DNA of 64,000 bases from NCBI GenBank assembly GCA_034429215.1, contig DAOUGI010000016.1:1-64000 (forward strand), in the 5' to 3' direction. The position numbers and the translations under genes were made by a program. The notes below the pieces were generated by a model. The model did not search any database and had not been told where the DNA came from. It saw only the letters and a program-made list of their open reading frames with translations. Every line of letters begins with the position of its first letter. The first letter of the stretch is position 1. Shown here piece after piece: positions 55,383 to 63,630 of this stretch. Origin of the DNA: JAFGOG01 sp034429215 (lineage in GTDB: Bacteria > Chloroflexota > Anaerolineae > JAAYZQ01).

Positions 55383-56549
55383 CTACGAAGGTATCCGCAC
55401 GCCGTAGGGCCGGAAGAGGTTGCTGGCCAAGACGATGCGCTGGATTTCGTTGGTGCCTTCAAAGATCTCGGCGATGCGGGCGTCGCGATAAGCCCGTTCC
55501 ACCCAGTAATCCCGGCTGTAGCCCAGGGCACCGTGGATCTGCACCGCTTTGTTGATGCATCGGGAAGCCACCTCAGAACCGTACAGTTTGCAGATAGCGG
55601 CTTCCTTGATGTGCGGCTGATGGGTATCGATCAACCAAGCGGTGCGGTAGATCATCGAGCGCAGCGCCTCGATCTCTGCGGCCATGTCGGCAATCATAAA
55701 GTAGATCGACTGCTTGGTGGCGACCGGCGCGCCGAACTGCTCACGGGCCATGGCCCACTCCATGCAACCGTCCATCGCTGCCTGTGCGCCGCCCAGGCAG
55801 GCTGCACCCAGGCTGGCCCGCCCGATGTCCAACGACTTCATGAAGGTCAGGAACCCGGCACCGAATTGCCCCAGCACGTTTTCCTTGGGCACGCGCACAT
55901 CCTGAAACACGCACTCGGCAGTGGAACTGCCGCGGATGCCCATCTTGTTTTCCAGACTGCCGATGCTGAACCCAGGGGTGTCGGTCTCGACGATAAAGGC
56001 AGTGATGCCACCGTAAGCGCCGAGTGATGGGTCGGTCACGGCCATGACGGTCATGATACCGGCGATGTCGCCGTTGGTGATAAACACCTTGGCTCCGTTG
56101 ATCACAAAGTGGTTTCCGTCTCGCACCGCCGTGGTTTTGATCGCCGCCGCATCGGAACCGGCTTGGGCCTCGGTCAGGCCAAAGGCGCCGACGAGCTTGC
56201 CACTGGCCAGCGGCACCAGGAATTTCTGCTTTTGCTCTTCGGTCCCGTCCAGGTAAATGGACATTGCAGCGATGCCGATATGGGCGCCGATGACCGTGGC
56301 AGTGCTGGTGCATATCCGTCCCAGCTCTTCCATCATGATGCAGTAGCCCATCTCGCCGCCGCCCATACCGCCATACTTTTGCGGAAAGGGCACGCCCATA
56401 AGCCCGAGAGCAGCCGCCTTTTTGATCGTCTCAAACGGCACCCGGTGCTCGCGGTCCACAACCTTGGCCAGCGGCTTGACCTCATTCTCGGCAAAGTCGC
56501 GCACCATCCGTCGGAAAAGCTGATATTCTTTGGGGAAGCTAAAGTCCAT
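55383..56549 (-). CDS. Acyl-CoA dehydrogenase
   Basis: This 388-residue flavoenzyme makes the 2,3-double bond. FAD/substrate blocks include GLTEAQAGSDAAA and GSSTAECVF, and the C-terminal IFEGTNEIQR holds the catalytic base E364 at the usual place for short/medium-chain enzymes. It is one of two adjacent paralogues, which probably differ in chain length or branching. Electrons go to EtfAB encoded directly downstream. GGGAG precedes the ATG. Confidence 0.9.
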   Translation of the reverse strand: MDFSFPKEYQLFRRMVRDFAENEVKPLAKVVDREHRVPFETIKKAAALGLMGVPFPQKYGGMGGGEMGYCIMMEELGRICTSTATVIGAHIGIAAMSIYLDGTEEQKQKFLVPLASGKLVGAFGLTEAQAGSDAAAIKTTAVRDGNHFVINGAKVFITNGDIAGIMTVMAVTDPSLGAYGGITAFIVETDTPGFSIGSLENKMGIRGSSTAECVFQDVRVPKENVLGQFGAGFLTFMKSLDIGRASLGAACLGGAQAAMDGCMEWAMAREQFGAPVATKQSIYFMIADMAAEIEALRSMIYRTAWLIDTHQPHIKEAAICKLYGSEVASRCINKAVQIHGALGYSRDYWVERAYRDARIAEIFEGTNEIQRIVLASNLFRPYGVRIPS

Positions 56550-56568
56550 AGGTTTCTCCCAATCTCAT

Positions 56569-57717
56569 TTAGGGCCGGATCTCCAGTCCCTTTGCCTTGT
56601 AGATATTGCGGGCAATCAGGAACTGTTGAATCTGGCTGGTCCCCTCGATGATCTCCAACGCGCGGCAGTCCCGGTAGTACCTCTCGATGGCATAGTCTTT
56701 CATGTAGCCATAGCCGCCGTGAACCTGGAGCATTTTATTGGTCACTTCGTAGGCCACGCGGGAGCCGAACAGCTTGGCGATCGACGCTTCCTGACTAAAG
56801 TCCTGCCCAGAGTCGGCCAGCCAAGCGGTGTGGAGTACCAGGGAACGCAGCGCCTCGATCTGGGTCTTGGCGTCGGCGATATAATTCTGGATGATCTGCT
56901 TGAGGGCAATCGGGCCGCCGAACTGGATATGTTCCATGGAAAAATCGACTGCTTCTTCCAGTGCCCGCTCGATGCCACCCAAAGCTATCGCTGCCAGCCC
57001 TAGACGGCTCAGGTCCAATGCCTTCAGCGCGATCTCCATCCCCTTGCCCTCTGCGCCAAGGCGATTTGCCTCTGGAATGTGGACGCTGTCAAAGTAGATC
57101 GTGTTGGCCGGCACGCCACGCAGGCCGAGTGTCTTTTCCCGATAGCCCACTTTCACACCGGCCGTCTCCGGCTCGACCAGAAAAGCGGTGATCCCGCCCT
57201 CGGCCTTGGCAAAGACCAGGAACAGGCCGGCCAGCGACCCGTTGCTAACCCAGTTTTTGGCTCCGTTCAGCACATAGCCTGACCCGTTCCGCGTCGCCGT
57301 CATCTTGAGTGCCGCTGCGTCCGAACCTGCGCTTGCCTCGGTCAGGGCAAAGGCTCCCAGTTTTTCGCCAAAGGCCAGCGAGTCCAGATACTTGCCCTTT
57401 TGCTCGTCACTGCCGTACTCCAGTAGCGGCCTGACCACCAGGCAATTGTGCACGCTTAGGATCAGCGCCGTGGACATGTCGGCCCGGCCCAGCTCTTCGA
57501 GCATCAGCGTGAAGGTGTACAAGTCCATGCCGCAGCCTTCGAGCTCCTCAGGGACTAGGGCCGCCCAGAATCCCTGGTCCACTGCCTTGGCCAGCAGGTC
57601 CTCTGGGGGTTCTTCGGCCTGATCGATATGTTCGCCTTTTGGTCGTATCTCTTTTGTGCAAAAATCGGCGAACATCTTTTTGAACATCAACTGTTCTTCG
57701 CTCAAAGTCAAGTCCAT
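56569..57717 (-). CDS. Acyl-CoA dehydrogenase, second copy
   Basis: This 382-residue paralogue of the downstream gene shows ALTEASAGSDAAALK, a GGYGYMKDY segment and IIEGTSQIQ with the catalytic Glu (E358). The ribosome site AGGAGGAG may be partly hidden by an upstream CTCCT that can pair with AGGAG across 6 nt. It sits 19 bp before the next dehydrogenase. Confidence 0.9.
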   Translation of the reverse strand: MDLTLSEEQLMFKKMFADFCTKEIRPKGEHIDQAEEPPEDLLAKAVDQGFWAALVPEELEGCGMDLYTFTLMLEELGRADMSTALILSVHNCLVVRPLLEYGSDEQKGKYLDSLAFGEKLGAFALTEASAGSDAAALKMTATRNGSGYVLNGAKNWVSNGSLAGLFLVFAKAEGGITAFLVEPETAGVKVGYREKTLGLRGVPANTIYFDSVHIPEANRLGAEGKGMEIALKALDLSRLGLAAIALGGIERALEEAVDFSMEHIQFGGPIALKQIIQNYIADAKTQIEALRSLVLHTAWLADSGQDFSQEASIAKLFGSRVAYEVTNKMLQVHGGYGYMKDYAIERYYRDCRALEIIEGTSQIQQFLIARNIYKAKGLEIRP

Positions 57718-57747
57718 ACGGTCTCCTCCTCAATTCAGGAGATGCTT

Positions 57748-57791
57748 TACCCCGCCAGGGCTCAGCGTGCCATAAAATGACTGGCGGGGTA
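57748..57791 (-). other. Intergenic long-loop hairpin between hydratase and dehydrogenase
   Basis: TACCCCGCCAG (57748-57758) pairs perfectly with CTGGCGGGGTA (57781-57791) over a 22-nt loop. There is no U-run; a processing or attenuation site is possible. Confidence 0.5.
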
Positions 57792-57805
57792 CCAGTGCCC
57801 CCGGT

Positions 57806-58597
57806 TTATCTGTCCTTGAACTGCGGCCGGCGCTTTTCCAAAAAGGCCGCCAGTCCTTCGTGCATGTCCTCGGTGGCAGATAGCTTGGCAAACAGGTCGG
57901 CCTCGTTCTTGACCCCGTCGTCCAGACTCATGTCCAGGCCTTCGTTGATCGACTTGATGATCGAAGCCATTGCTACGCCGCCCATCATCGACAGGACTTT
58001 GGCCCAACGCCTGGCCTCGCTAACGACAGTGCCAACCGGCACTACCTTGTTGACCAGGCCGATGCGGTACGCCTCCTGAGCCTTGATGTTGTTGCCGGTC
58101 AAGATCAGCTCCATGGCGATGCCCTTGCCCACCAGTCGCGTCAGACGCTGGGTGCCACCCCAGCCGGGCATGATCCCCAGCTTGACCTCCGGCTGACCGA
58201 ATTGCACCGAATCCTCGGCAATGCGGATGTGGCACGACATGGCCAGCTCATTGCCGCCGCCCAGGCAGTAGGAGCCGTTGATGGCCGCGATGACCGGCTT
58301 GGGCGACTGCTCGATCTTGTTGAACAGCACCTGTCCCTGGCGCACCACGTTGTAAGTGGCCTCGTAGCCCTCCTTGCCCAGTCTGGCGATGGTCGGGATG
58401 TCAGCTCCGGCTACGAACAGGATGCCTGCGCCGGTGATGATGATTACCTTGACCTGCGGATTGGCCACGCATTCGTCGAATGCGGCACTCAAATCCAGCG
58501 TGGTCTGTGTGTCAAACGAGTTGGCCGGCGGATGGTTGATGGTGATGATGGCCGTCCGATCCTCGACGGCCAAGTTTACATTCTGATACTCACCCAT
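57806..58597 (-). CDS. Enoyl-CoA hydratase/isomerase
   Basis: This 263-residue crotonase-family enzyme hydrates enoyl-CoA. The oxyanion-hole segments are VAGADI and GGGNELAMSC, and the two catalytic glutamates are E117 and E137 (GQPEVKLGIMPGWGG). AAAGGAG precedes the ATG. The 61-bp gap upstream contains the direct repeat GGGTGCC (GGTGCCGGGTGCC), of the type seen in short dispersed repeats. With the adjacent dehydrogenase it makes a split version of FadB. Confidence 0.9.
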   Translation of the reverse strand: MGEYQNVNLAVEDRTAIITINHPPANSFDTQTTLDLSAAFDECVANPQVKVIIITGAGILFVAGADIPTIARLGKEGYEATYNVVRQGQVLFNKIEQSPKPVIAAINGSYCLGGGNELAMSCHIRIAEDSVQFGQPEVKLGIMPGWGGTQRLTRLVGKGIAMELILTGNNIKAQEAYRIGLVNKVVPVGTVVSEARRWAKVLSMMGGVAMASIIKSINEGLDMSLDDGVKNEADLFAKLSATEDMHEGLAAFLEKRRPQFKDR

Positions 58598-58658
58598 GTT
58601 AGTCTCCTTTCGTTTATCGTGTATCGGGTGCCGGGTGCCACGGTTGGCGCCTGACAGA

Positions 58659-59903
58659 CTAGACTGTATATTCCTTGAACCCGCGCTTGGTTTTCTTGCC
58701 CAGATCGCCGGCGCGAACTTTCTGATACAGGATGTTGACCGGGTGGAATCGCGGTCCCAACTGCTTCTCCAGCTCTTCCAGTTTCTGAACCACGACGTCC
58801 AAGCCCAGCTCGTCCATGTACTCCAGCGGTCCCATACGGACTGCCTGGCCGCCCTTGTTTACCTGCATGCCGATGCCGGCAATGCAGGCCATGTCCACAT
58901 CGTTGACATTGGCGATGTTTTCCTGCACGCACATCGCCGCTTCGTTGAGAAACGGTAACATCAGCCGCTCCATGCTAAAGCTTGTGCCTTTTTGGACCCC
59001 GCCAGCTTCCTGGATCCGCTTGATCATCGCCTCCAGCGGCTCGGCATTGGTTGCCGTGTAGATATAAAACCCGGCGCCGGTTTTCTCGCCGAATCGCTTG
59101 GCCTGAGCCAGCTCGTAGAACAGCTTGGCCGGCTTGACGCGATCGCCATACTGGGAATAGAGGTACTCACCGACGTGAGCGCACACGTCAATGCCGAGCA
59201 TGTCCATGAGGAACAGCGGGCCCATCGGCCAGCCAAAACCATCTTTGCCCATCGCTTCGTCCACCTGCTGTGCGGTGGCGGCTCCTTCTTCCACGGCCAG
59301 TACTGCCTCATTGAGGTAGGGCATCAGCAGGCGGTTGACCAGGAAGCCGGGGCATTCTTTGACAATGACCGGGATCTTGCGCAGCTCTTGGGTGAACTGC
59401 TGCACTGTATCGATCGTGTCTTGGTCGGTCTTTTCGCCGGGGATGATCTCCACCAGCTTCATGACGTGAGCCGGGTTGAAAAAGTGCATCCCGATCACCT
59501 TGTGCGGCCGGCCGGTAGCTGCTCCCATGTCGGTGATCGACAGCGCGGATGTGTTGGAGGCCAAGATCGCCTCGGGCTGGCAAACCTGGTCCAGTTCCTT
59601 GTAGACCATCTGCTTGATCTTCATTACCTCGGGCACCGCTTCGATCACAATATCCACGTCGGAAAAGCTGTCGTAGGTCAGGGAGTATTCGATCAACCCC
59701 AGCTTTTCCTGGACCTGCCCGGGCGTCATCTTGCCCTTGTCGACACGGTCCTGGTAGATCTTTTCCACGTGCTCGCGGGCCAGGTCTAGCTGCTTCTGGT
59801 CAATATCCTTCACTACTACCGGCAGGCCAGAGTAGGTCACCACCTGGGCAATGCCACCGCCCATCGCGCCGGCTCCAACCACGCCTACCTTGAAAATCCA
59901 CAT
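58659..59903 (-). CDS. 3-hydroxyacyl-CoA dehydrogenase, two-domain form
   Basis: This 414-residue NAD-dependent enzyme is longer than the usual 280-310. GAGAMGGGIAQ binds NAD near the N-terminus, and SALSITDMG and HFFNPAHVMKLVE follow. Two copies of the C-terminal helical domain are present (PF00725-type), as in the FadB C-terminal half, the second carrying GGQAVRMGPLEYMDELG. It oxidises 3-hydroxyacyl-CoA to 3-ketoacyl-CoA. The ribosome site is GAGGAGG. Confidence 0.9.
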   Translation of the reverse strand: MWIFKVGVVGAGAMGGGIAQVVTYSGLPVVVKDIDQKQLDLAREHVEKIYQDRVDKGKMTPGQVQEKLGLIEYSLTYDSFSDVDIVIEAVPEVMKIKQMVYKELDQVCQPEAILASNTSALSITDMGAATGRPHKVIGMHFFNPAHVMKLVEIIPGEKTDQDTIDTVQQFTQELRKIPVIVKECPGFLVNRLLMPYLNEAVLAVEEGAATAQQVDEAMGKDGFGWPMGPLFLMDMLGIDVCAHVGEYLYSQYGDRVKPAKLFYELAQAKRFGEKTGAGFYIYTATNAEPLEAMIKRIQEAGGVQKGTSFSMERLMLPFLNEAAMCVQENIANVNDVDMACIAGIGMQVNKGGQAVRMGPLEYMDELGLDVVVQKLEELEKQLGPRFHPVNILYQKVRAGDLGKKTKRGFKEYTV

Positions 59904-59977
59904 AGTTCCTCCTCTTTTATTACAGGTTGCAGGTTAGAAATCGGAGGGTACCTGTGCGATCTGCGTCAGGGTTGCCC

Positions 59978-60238
59978 TCACCATGTGGCCAGCGCGATCG
60001 CCGCCTCTTGGTTATCCAATCGTACAAAGTAGACCCACTGGTCTGGGTACTTGGCGTAAGCGGCCGCATCGGCCTTGCCCAGTGTGGCGCCGACGAAATA
60101 GTCACCGCTCTCCGGCTCGATTGCAACTACGCCGGTCTGACCTTCCAACCTTGGCTGCAGGTCCTTTAGAAGGGCCTTGGCCTTGGCCTCGAATGCGTTC
60201 CGCACTTTAGTGTCCTGCCACATCGTTACGTCTGCCAT
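59978..60238 (-). CDS. Small conserved-looking protein between thiolase and 3-hydroxyacyl-CoA dehydrogenase
   Basis: This 86-residue soluble protein has a helical N-terminus (about 8-30), then a small beta/alpha unit: GVVAIEPESGDYFVGATLG, then an ADAAAYAKYPDQ helix and WVYFVRL. The layout recalls DUF5678-type small domains, but this is only a resemblance. AGGAGG upstream overlaps the thiolase stop codon, so translation is probably coupled. The longer frame to 60289 has no ribosome site. Its constant place among beta-oxidation genes suggests an accessory role. Confidence 0.65.
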   Translation of the reverse strand: MADVTMWQDTKVRNAFEAKAKALLKDLQPRLEGQTGVVAIEPESGDYFVGATLGKADAAAYAKYPDQWVYFVRLDNQEAAIALATW

Positions 60239-60248
60239 TGTCCGCCTC

Positions 60249-61439
60249 CTAGCTCCGCTCGATAACGATGGCGCCGCCCATGCCGCCACCCACGCAGGCC
60301 GTCACCGCGCCCAGCGGTACGTCCCGCTTGATCATCTCATTGACCAACGTCACCACGACGCGCGTGCCGGTGCAGCCCACCGGGTGACCCAAGGCGATGG
60401 CGCCGCCGTTGACATTGACCTTATTCCAGTCCCATCCCAGCTCCATGCCGCAGGCCATCGTCTGCGAGGCAAATGCCTCGTTGATCTCGATCAGGTCGAG
60501 CTGGCTTACATCGATGCCGGCGCGCTGGCAAGCCTTGGGCAGGGCGTAGGCCGGTCCCAGGCCCATGATCTCGGGCGGTATGGCCGCGTAGGCATAGCTG
60601 CGGATCGCCGCCAGCGGCTGCAGCCCCAACGCTTTGGCCTTGTCTGCGGTCATGACAATAACCGCGGCTGCCCCATCGCTGAGCGGGCAGGCGTTGGCTG
60701 GGGTGACCACCCCGCCTTTCTTGAACACGGTTGGATACATGGCTGCCTTCTGCACGGTCAGCGTGGGGTTGATGCACTCATCCTTGATGATGTCCTCGTA
60801 GGCCACTTCCTGGCCGGCCACTTTCTTGCTGACCCGCACCGGCATGATCTCTTCGCGGAAGCGTTCCCTGCGGGTGGCCATGAACGCTTTTTTGTGGCTC
60901 TCGACGGCGTACTTGTCCAGCTCCTCGCGGGTGATGTTGTACATCATGGCCAGGTTCTCGGCTGTGTAGCCCATGATCTGGCCACACACCGGGTCGGTCA
61001 GCCCTTCCCACAGGGTGTCTACGAAGGTATCGTGGCGCAATTTCAGTCCCCACCGGGCGCCACGCACCACGTAGGGGGAGGTGCTCATGCTCTCAACGCC
61101 GCCGCACAGATACACTTCGCCGTCGCCAGCCTGAATGGCCTGGCAGGCGGCGGTGATCGACTGCATGCTCGACACACAGTTGCGCTGCACGGTGTAGCCT
61201 GGGACGTTGACCGGCACTCCGGCCATCAAGGCGGCAACCCGCCCGATATTGGGCGCATCGCTCTGCTGGCCGATGCAGCCCAGAATTACGTCGTCGATCA
61301 ACTTGGCGTCGATCCCCGTCCGCTTGATCACTTCTTCGAACACCAAGGCGGCCAGGTGTTGGGCGGTCAGCGTTCGGAACGCGCCGCCGTGGCTGCCGAT
61401 GGGGGTCCGCACGCCCCCGACGATGACCACTTTTTTCAT
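60249..61439 (-). CDS. Acetyl-CoA C-acyltransferase (thiolase)
   Basis: This 396-residue thiolase has the nucleophile C88 in RNCVSSMQ, INEAFASQ, LGHPVGCTG and a C-terminal TACVGGGMGGA with the acid/base Cys, all canonical. The start at 61439 lies 7 nt after AAAGGAGG and overlaps the tetR stop as ATGA; the upstream open frame to 61607 lies inside tetR in another frame. It is the last step of beta-oxidation. Confidence 0.95.
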   Translation of the reverse strand: MKKVVIVGGVRTPIGSHGGAFRTLTAQHLAALVFEEVIKRTGIDAKLIDDVILGCIGQQSDAPNIGRVAALMAGVPVNVPGYTVQRNCVSSMQSITAACQAIQAGDGEVYLCGGVESMSTSPYVVRGARWGLKLRHDTFVDTLWEGLTDPVCGQIMGYTAENLAMMYNITREELDKYAVESHKKAFMATRRERFREEIMPVRVSKKVAGQEVAYEDIIKDECINPTLTVQKAAMYPTVFKKGGVVTPANACPLSDGAAAVIVMTADKAKALGLQPLAAIRSYAYAAIPPEIMGLGPAYALPKACQRAGIDVSQLDLIEINEAFASQTMACGMELGWDWNKVNVNGGAIALGHPVGCTGTRVVVTLVNEMIKRDVPLGAVTACVGGGMGGAIVIERS

Positions 61440-62104
61440 CCGTCTACCTCCTTTGGTTGTTGACCTTTGAGTCCCGTGATAACTAGATTTAACGTTGATT
61501 GGTACATGGTTTCCGCATTGTTCTTGAGCATCTTCCGGCGTAGAGGATGGCCCATCAATACCAATACACCGTTCAATGCCGCCCAGACAGAGCCGGCCGC
61601 CCGCCACGAGTCGTCGACTACGAAGACACCTGTCTCTTTACCCTGCTGAATGGCCTGTGCTACCAGGTCCAACCCATTCAGGCTCTTGCTCAGCACTTCC
61701 TGGTAAAGCTCTGCCGGGATCAATTCCTCAAATCGGCCCCGATCGAAAGCTATCAACAGGCGGTAGTAGTTGGGTTGTGACTGGCAAAAAGCAAGGTAGC
61801 CATTAGTCAAGGCATGCAGTGTGGCTTCGGGGGAGAGCGGTGGTTTGCTGTCGCGTGCGCGTTGCTGCGCGCCTTCCAACTGGACCAGGAGGAGATTTAG
61901 GCCTTCTAAAAGCAAATGAGCAAGGATTGTCTCCTTGCTCTCAAAATACAGATAGATGGTGCCTTTGCTGATTTCGGCCTGGGCAGCGACATCGTCCATC
62001 GTCGGGCTATGGAAGCCGCGCTCGAAAAATACCTGGCGCGCTGCGTCGAGGATTTCCTGGCGGCGCTGCGCCTTTTCGCGTTCCCGTCGCTCAGACGAGG
62101 TCAC
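61436..62104 (-). CDS. TetR-family regulator of the acyl-CoA cluster
   Basis: This 222-residue regulator has an N-terminal helix-turn-helix of TetR type: RRQEILDAARQVFFERG, then AQAEISKGTIYLYFESKE. The C-terminal ligand domain is typical of acyl-CoA-responsive FadR-like TetR proteins, which is inference from context. GTG start at 62104, 8 nt after GGAGGG. It overlaps thiolase by 4 nt, so it is the operon's first gene. Its promoter carries the palindrome TCAGTC-GTT-GACTGA next to the transcription start, indicating autoregulation. Confidence 0.85.
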   Translation of the reverse strand: MTSSERREREKAQRRQEILDAARQVFFERGFHSPTMDDVAAQAEISKGTIYLYFESKETILAHLLLEGLNLLLVQLEGAQQRARDSKPPLSPEATLHALTNGYLAFCQSQPNYYRLLIAFDRGRFEELIPAELYQEVLSKSLNGLDLVAQAIQQGKETGVFVVDDSWRAAGSVWAALNGVLVLMGHPLRRKMLKNNAETMYQSTLNLVITGLKGQQPKEVDG

Positions 62105-62143
62105 GGCGAATACCCTCCTCGAATGTACGCTGCTAACCCACGG

Positions 62144-62158
62144 TCAGTCGTTGACTGA
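62144..62158. promoter_or_regulatory. Palindromic operator on the tetR promoter
   Basis: TCAGTC-GTT-GACTGA is a perfect 6-bp inverted repeat with a 3-nt centre, placed 5 bp downstream of the tetR -10, where a bound repressor would block transcription. Confidence 0.6.
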
Positions 62159-62163
62159 GAGTC

Positions 62164-62192
62164 ATTATACACTTAATCGTGCAGGGTGTCAA
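62164..62192 (-). promoter_or_regulatory. Perfect consensus promoter of the tetR/acyl-CoA operon
   Basis: On the minus strand TTGACA (62192-62187), 17 bp and TATAAT (62169-62164), followed at once by the operator palindrome. Confidence 0.85.
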
Positions 62193-62238
62193 ATAGCGGA
62201 TCGGCATTGCGCCGCACTGAGTGAGTCAAGGCTCTGCT

Positions 62239-62267
62239 TTGCCCCCAAGCCCGACGAATGGTATAAT
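62239..62267 (+). promoter_or_regulatory. Promoter of larA-like operon
   Basis: TTGCCC (62239-62244), 17 bp and TATAAT (62262-62267) give a leader of about 55 nt. Confidence 0.75.
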
Positions 62268-62281
62268 CGGCTGGGGCCGTT

Positions 62282-62315
62282 ATTCTGAGCGGCCCAAAGA
62301 GACAAAGGATCTCTT
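62282..62315. repeat. Partial REP-like element, copy 3
   Basis: ATTCTGAGCGG followed by AAGAGA and TCTCTT (a 6-bp hairpin) resembles the left part of the elements at 13394 and 44061. It sits in the leader of the LarA-like gene, just before its ribosome site. Confidence 0.35.
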
Positions 62316-62328
62316 GAGGGGTAAGACT

Positions 62329-63630
62329 ATGCGTCTGAAACTGGCCTACGGCCGAGATGGGCTGTGGATCGATCTGCCGTCTGAGGCACTGGTAACTGTT
62401 ATCGAGTCCCAGCTCACGCCCGGCCTTCCCGATGAGTGGGATGCCATCACCGCTGCATTGCGTTCGCCAATCGGCAGTCCTCCGCTGCGCGAGCTGGTCA
62501 CGCCCACCGATAGCGTGGCGGTGGTGTTCAGCGACCTGACCCGGCCTATGCCCAATGACCGGGCTCTGCCGCCCCTATTGGACGAACTGGCCCTGGCCGG
62601 TGTACCAGAAGATGGGATCGTCCTGGTCAATGCTCTGGGCACCCACCGTCCCCAAACCGGCACCGAGCTGGAATCGATGTTGGGCGAGACGATCGCCCAT
62701 CGCTATCGCATGGTACAGCACGACGCCTGCGATGACCGCAACTTGGTCGAGGTGGCGCGCAACCGGGCCGGCCGCCCGGTACGAGTCAACCGCGCTTATG
62801 CGGAAGCATCGGTGCGCATCCTGACCGGCTTTATCGAGCCGCACCTGTTCGCCGGCTTTAGTGGGGGGCCCAAGGCTGTGCTGCCCGGCATCGCCGACAT
62901 GGAGGCGATCATGGACAACCACGGCCCGGCAATGATCGCCGACCCGCATGCCACGTGGGGGGTGACCGACGGCAATCCCATCTGGGAGGAGATGCTGGCC
63001 GCGGCCCAAAGCACGGCGCCAACCTTTTTGCTCAATGTCGGCTTGAACCGCGACCGGCAGATCGCCGGCATCTTTGCCGGGGATTTGGCGCTGGCGCACC
63101 GGGCCGGAGTCGATTTTGTCCGGGCGCGGGCCTTGCAGCCAGTACGTGGACCGTTTGATATCATCATCACCTCCAACAGCGGCTACCCACTGGACCTCAA
63201 CCTCTACCAAGCGGTCAAGGGCATGTCGGCGGCGGCCCTGATCGTGCGACCCGGTGGTGACATCATTGTCGCGGCCGAGTGTTGGGACGGCATCCCGACC
63301 CACGGTGAGTATAGACGCCTGCTTTGGGAGGCCGATACACCCCAGGACCTGCTCAATCGGGTCATGGCTCCTGGCTTTCGCTGCCAGGACCAATGGGAGG
63401 CCCAAATCCAGGCTCAGGTCCAGCTCAAGGCCAGGGTACACGTCTACGCCGACGGGCTTGCCGACGAAGAGCTGCGGCGGGCATTAGTCGTGCCCTGCCG
63501 CTCGGTCGAAGAAACGGTCATCCGCCTGCTACAGCAGCGGCCGGATGCAACCATTGCCATCATGCCCGACGGCCCGCAGGTCGTTCCCTACATCTCCTCC
63601 ATCTTCCCTGCGGGTGATGGGCCGAGATGA
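62329..63630 (+). CDS. larA: LarA-type nickel-dependent racemase
   Basis: This 433-residue enzyme is of the LarA family, which racemises lactate or other 2-hydroxy acids with a nickel-pincer cofactor. Residues known from Lactobacillus plantarum LarA (H108, H174, K184, H200) are found two positions earlier: H106 (GTHRP), H172 and K182 (EPHLFAGFSGGPK) and H198 (MDNHGP). The family includes non-lactate racemases, so the substrate is unsure. No larB, larC or larE lies in the window. GAGGGG precedes the ATG by 7 nt. The end overlaps the oxidase gene as ATGA. Confidence 0.85.
   Translation: MRLKLAYGRDGLWIDLPSEALVTVIESQLTPGLPDEWDAITAALRSPIGSPPLRELVTPTDSVAVVFSDLTRPMPNDRALPPLLDELALAGVPEDGIVLVNALGTHRPQTGTELESMLGETIAHRYRMVQHDACDDRNLVEVARNRAGRPVRVNRAYAEASVRILTGFIEPHLFAGFSGGPKAVLPGIADMEAIMDNHGPAMIADPHATWGVTDGNPIWEEMLAAAQSTAPTFLLNVGLNRDRQIAGIFAGDLALAHRAGVDFVRARALQPVRGPFDIIITSNSGYPLDLNLYQAVKGMSAAALIVRPGGDIIVAAECWDGIPTHGEYRRLLWEADTPQDLLNRVMAPGFRCQDQWEAQIQAQVQLKARVHVYADGLADEELRRALVVPCRSVEETVIRLLQQRPDATIAIMPDGPQVVPYISSIFPAGDGPR

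Noticed and set aside
61440..61607. Upstream in-frame extension of the thiolase gene
   Set aside because: It lies inside tetR in another frame; AAAGGAGG and the ATGA overlap fix the start at 61439.
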